The position numbers were made by a program, and so were the translations under genes. A DNA stretch of 32,844 nucleotides from Solobacterium sp. Lineage in GTDB: Bacteria > Bacillota_I > Bacilli_A > Erysipelotrichales > Erysipelotrichaceae. The DNA lies in contig JAFRHT010000121.1 in assembly GCA_017433125.1 (NCBI GenBank), positions 1 through 32,844 on the forward strand, given 5' to 3'. The notes under the pieces are model-generated. The model searched no databases. It was not told the DNA's origin and saw only the letters and a program-made list of their open reading frames with translations. Every line of letters begins with the position of its first letter. Positions within the stretch are counted from its first letter, which is position 1. Below, piece by piece: positions 32,700-32,844 of the stretch.

Positions 32700-32711
32700 T
32701 TCTTGAAGTGC

Positions 32712-32750
32712 TCCCCAAAAGTTGAACAAAACTTTTGGGGAGTATTTTTA
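32712..32750 (+). terminator. Terminator-like hairpin in IS end
   Basis: A perfect 13-bp stem CTCCCCAAAAGTT / AACTTTTGGGGAG (32712-32724, 32731-32743) with loop GAACAA and then TATTTTT. It should stop read-through from the Sir2 gene, and could sequester the start of transposase translation. Confidence 0.85.
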
Positions 32751-32844
32751 TGAAACTTAGTTATGAAGATAAGATAGAAATCTACAACGAGTGGAAGATA
32801 GGGCATAAGAGCCCGGAAAGAATAGCCAGGGAGCGAAACCTTGC
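32751..32844 (+). CDS. IS3-family transposase OrfA, 5' part
   Basis: Only the first 31 codons lie in the window. MKLSYEDKIEIYNEWKIG followed by SPERIARERN is the usual start of the helix-turn-helix of IS3/IS150-group OrfA proteins. There is no ribosome site in front, apart from the hairpin. AGA, AGG and ATA codons are frequent, unlike the host genes, which suggests transfer. Confidence 0.8.

Larger units (their letters stand above)
32710..32844 (+). mobile_element. Left end of an IS3-family element, cut by window edge
   Basis: The sequence from TGCTCCCC (32710) has a terminal repeat beginning with TG, as in IS3-family ends, followed by a long hairpin and the start of a transposase frame. The base and codon use is more AT-rich than in its neighbours. 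The right end lies outside the window, so target duplications cannot be checked. Confidence 0.8.

Overview
The window looks like chromosomal DNA of a low-complexity Firmicute with moderately high GC, most likely Erysipelotrichia. Grounds: the Firmicute order ecfA1-ecfA2-ecfT-truA followed by rplM-rpsI, a UPF0735 ACT protein, a Gram-positive lysine riboswitch, strong AGGAGG ribosome sites and many intrinsic terminators. The taxonomic call is inference. No rRNA, CRISPR array, plasmid or phage genes are seen; the only mobile DNA is the left end of an IS3-type element at the right edge.

Region 1 (1-9377) is a sugar-acid/pentose-phosphate catabolic cluster. The + strand has an FG-GAP-like protein, an AraD/UlaF-type ribulose-phosphate 4-epimerase and a UlaE-type 3-epimerase. 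The - strand has a FucA-like class II aldolase, a SorC-type regulator and an FGGY sugar kinase. Then come UlaG (L-ascorbate-6-phosphate lactonase, + strand) and a split transketolase (- strand). Together these can bring an L-ascorbate- or L-xylulose-type substrate to D-xylulose-5-phosphate and then glycolysis. No UlaD decarboxylase or Ula PTS lies in the window. An unusual nest of palindromes lies between the transketolase promoter and the next gene.

Region 2 (9378-12371) holds a DUF401-type membrane transporter and a two-gene - strand operon: a crotonase-fold protein followed by an amidohydrolase-2-fold protein whose usual metal ligands appear replaced.

Region 3 (12480-15722) is the most unusual part. 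It holds a 51-residue cysteine-rich protein and a stand-alone Card1-like (DUF1887) CARF-nuclease with no CRISPR-Cas genes nearby. Divergent from the latter is a well-formed lysine riboswitch with its own promoter and terminator, in front of a YtcJ-type amidohydrolase.

Region 4 (15772-22442) carries small conserved proteins (YbjN-like, unknown, cyclophilin, two-helix membrane protein) and the threonine branch of the aspartate family: thrC-thrB-ACT on the - strand and a divergent hom on the + strand. A membrane-anchored acidic protein of unknown function follows.

Region 5 (22532-32699) has the ECF transporter core (ecfA1, ecfA2, ecfT) with truA, then an XRE regulator and a third amidohydrolase placed between truA and rplM-rpsI. 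Next come an Ig-like-domain membrane protein, a small multidrug-export family protein, a tRNA-Ile/tRNA-Ala pair, a CorA-type transporter and a Sir2 deacylase. The IS3-type element begins at about 32710.
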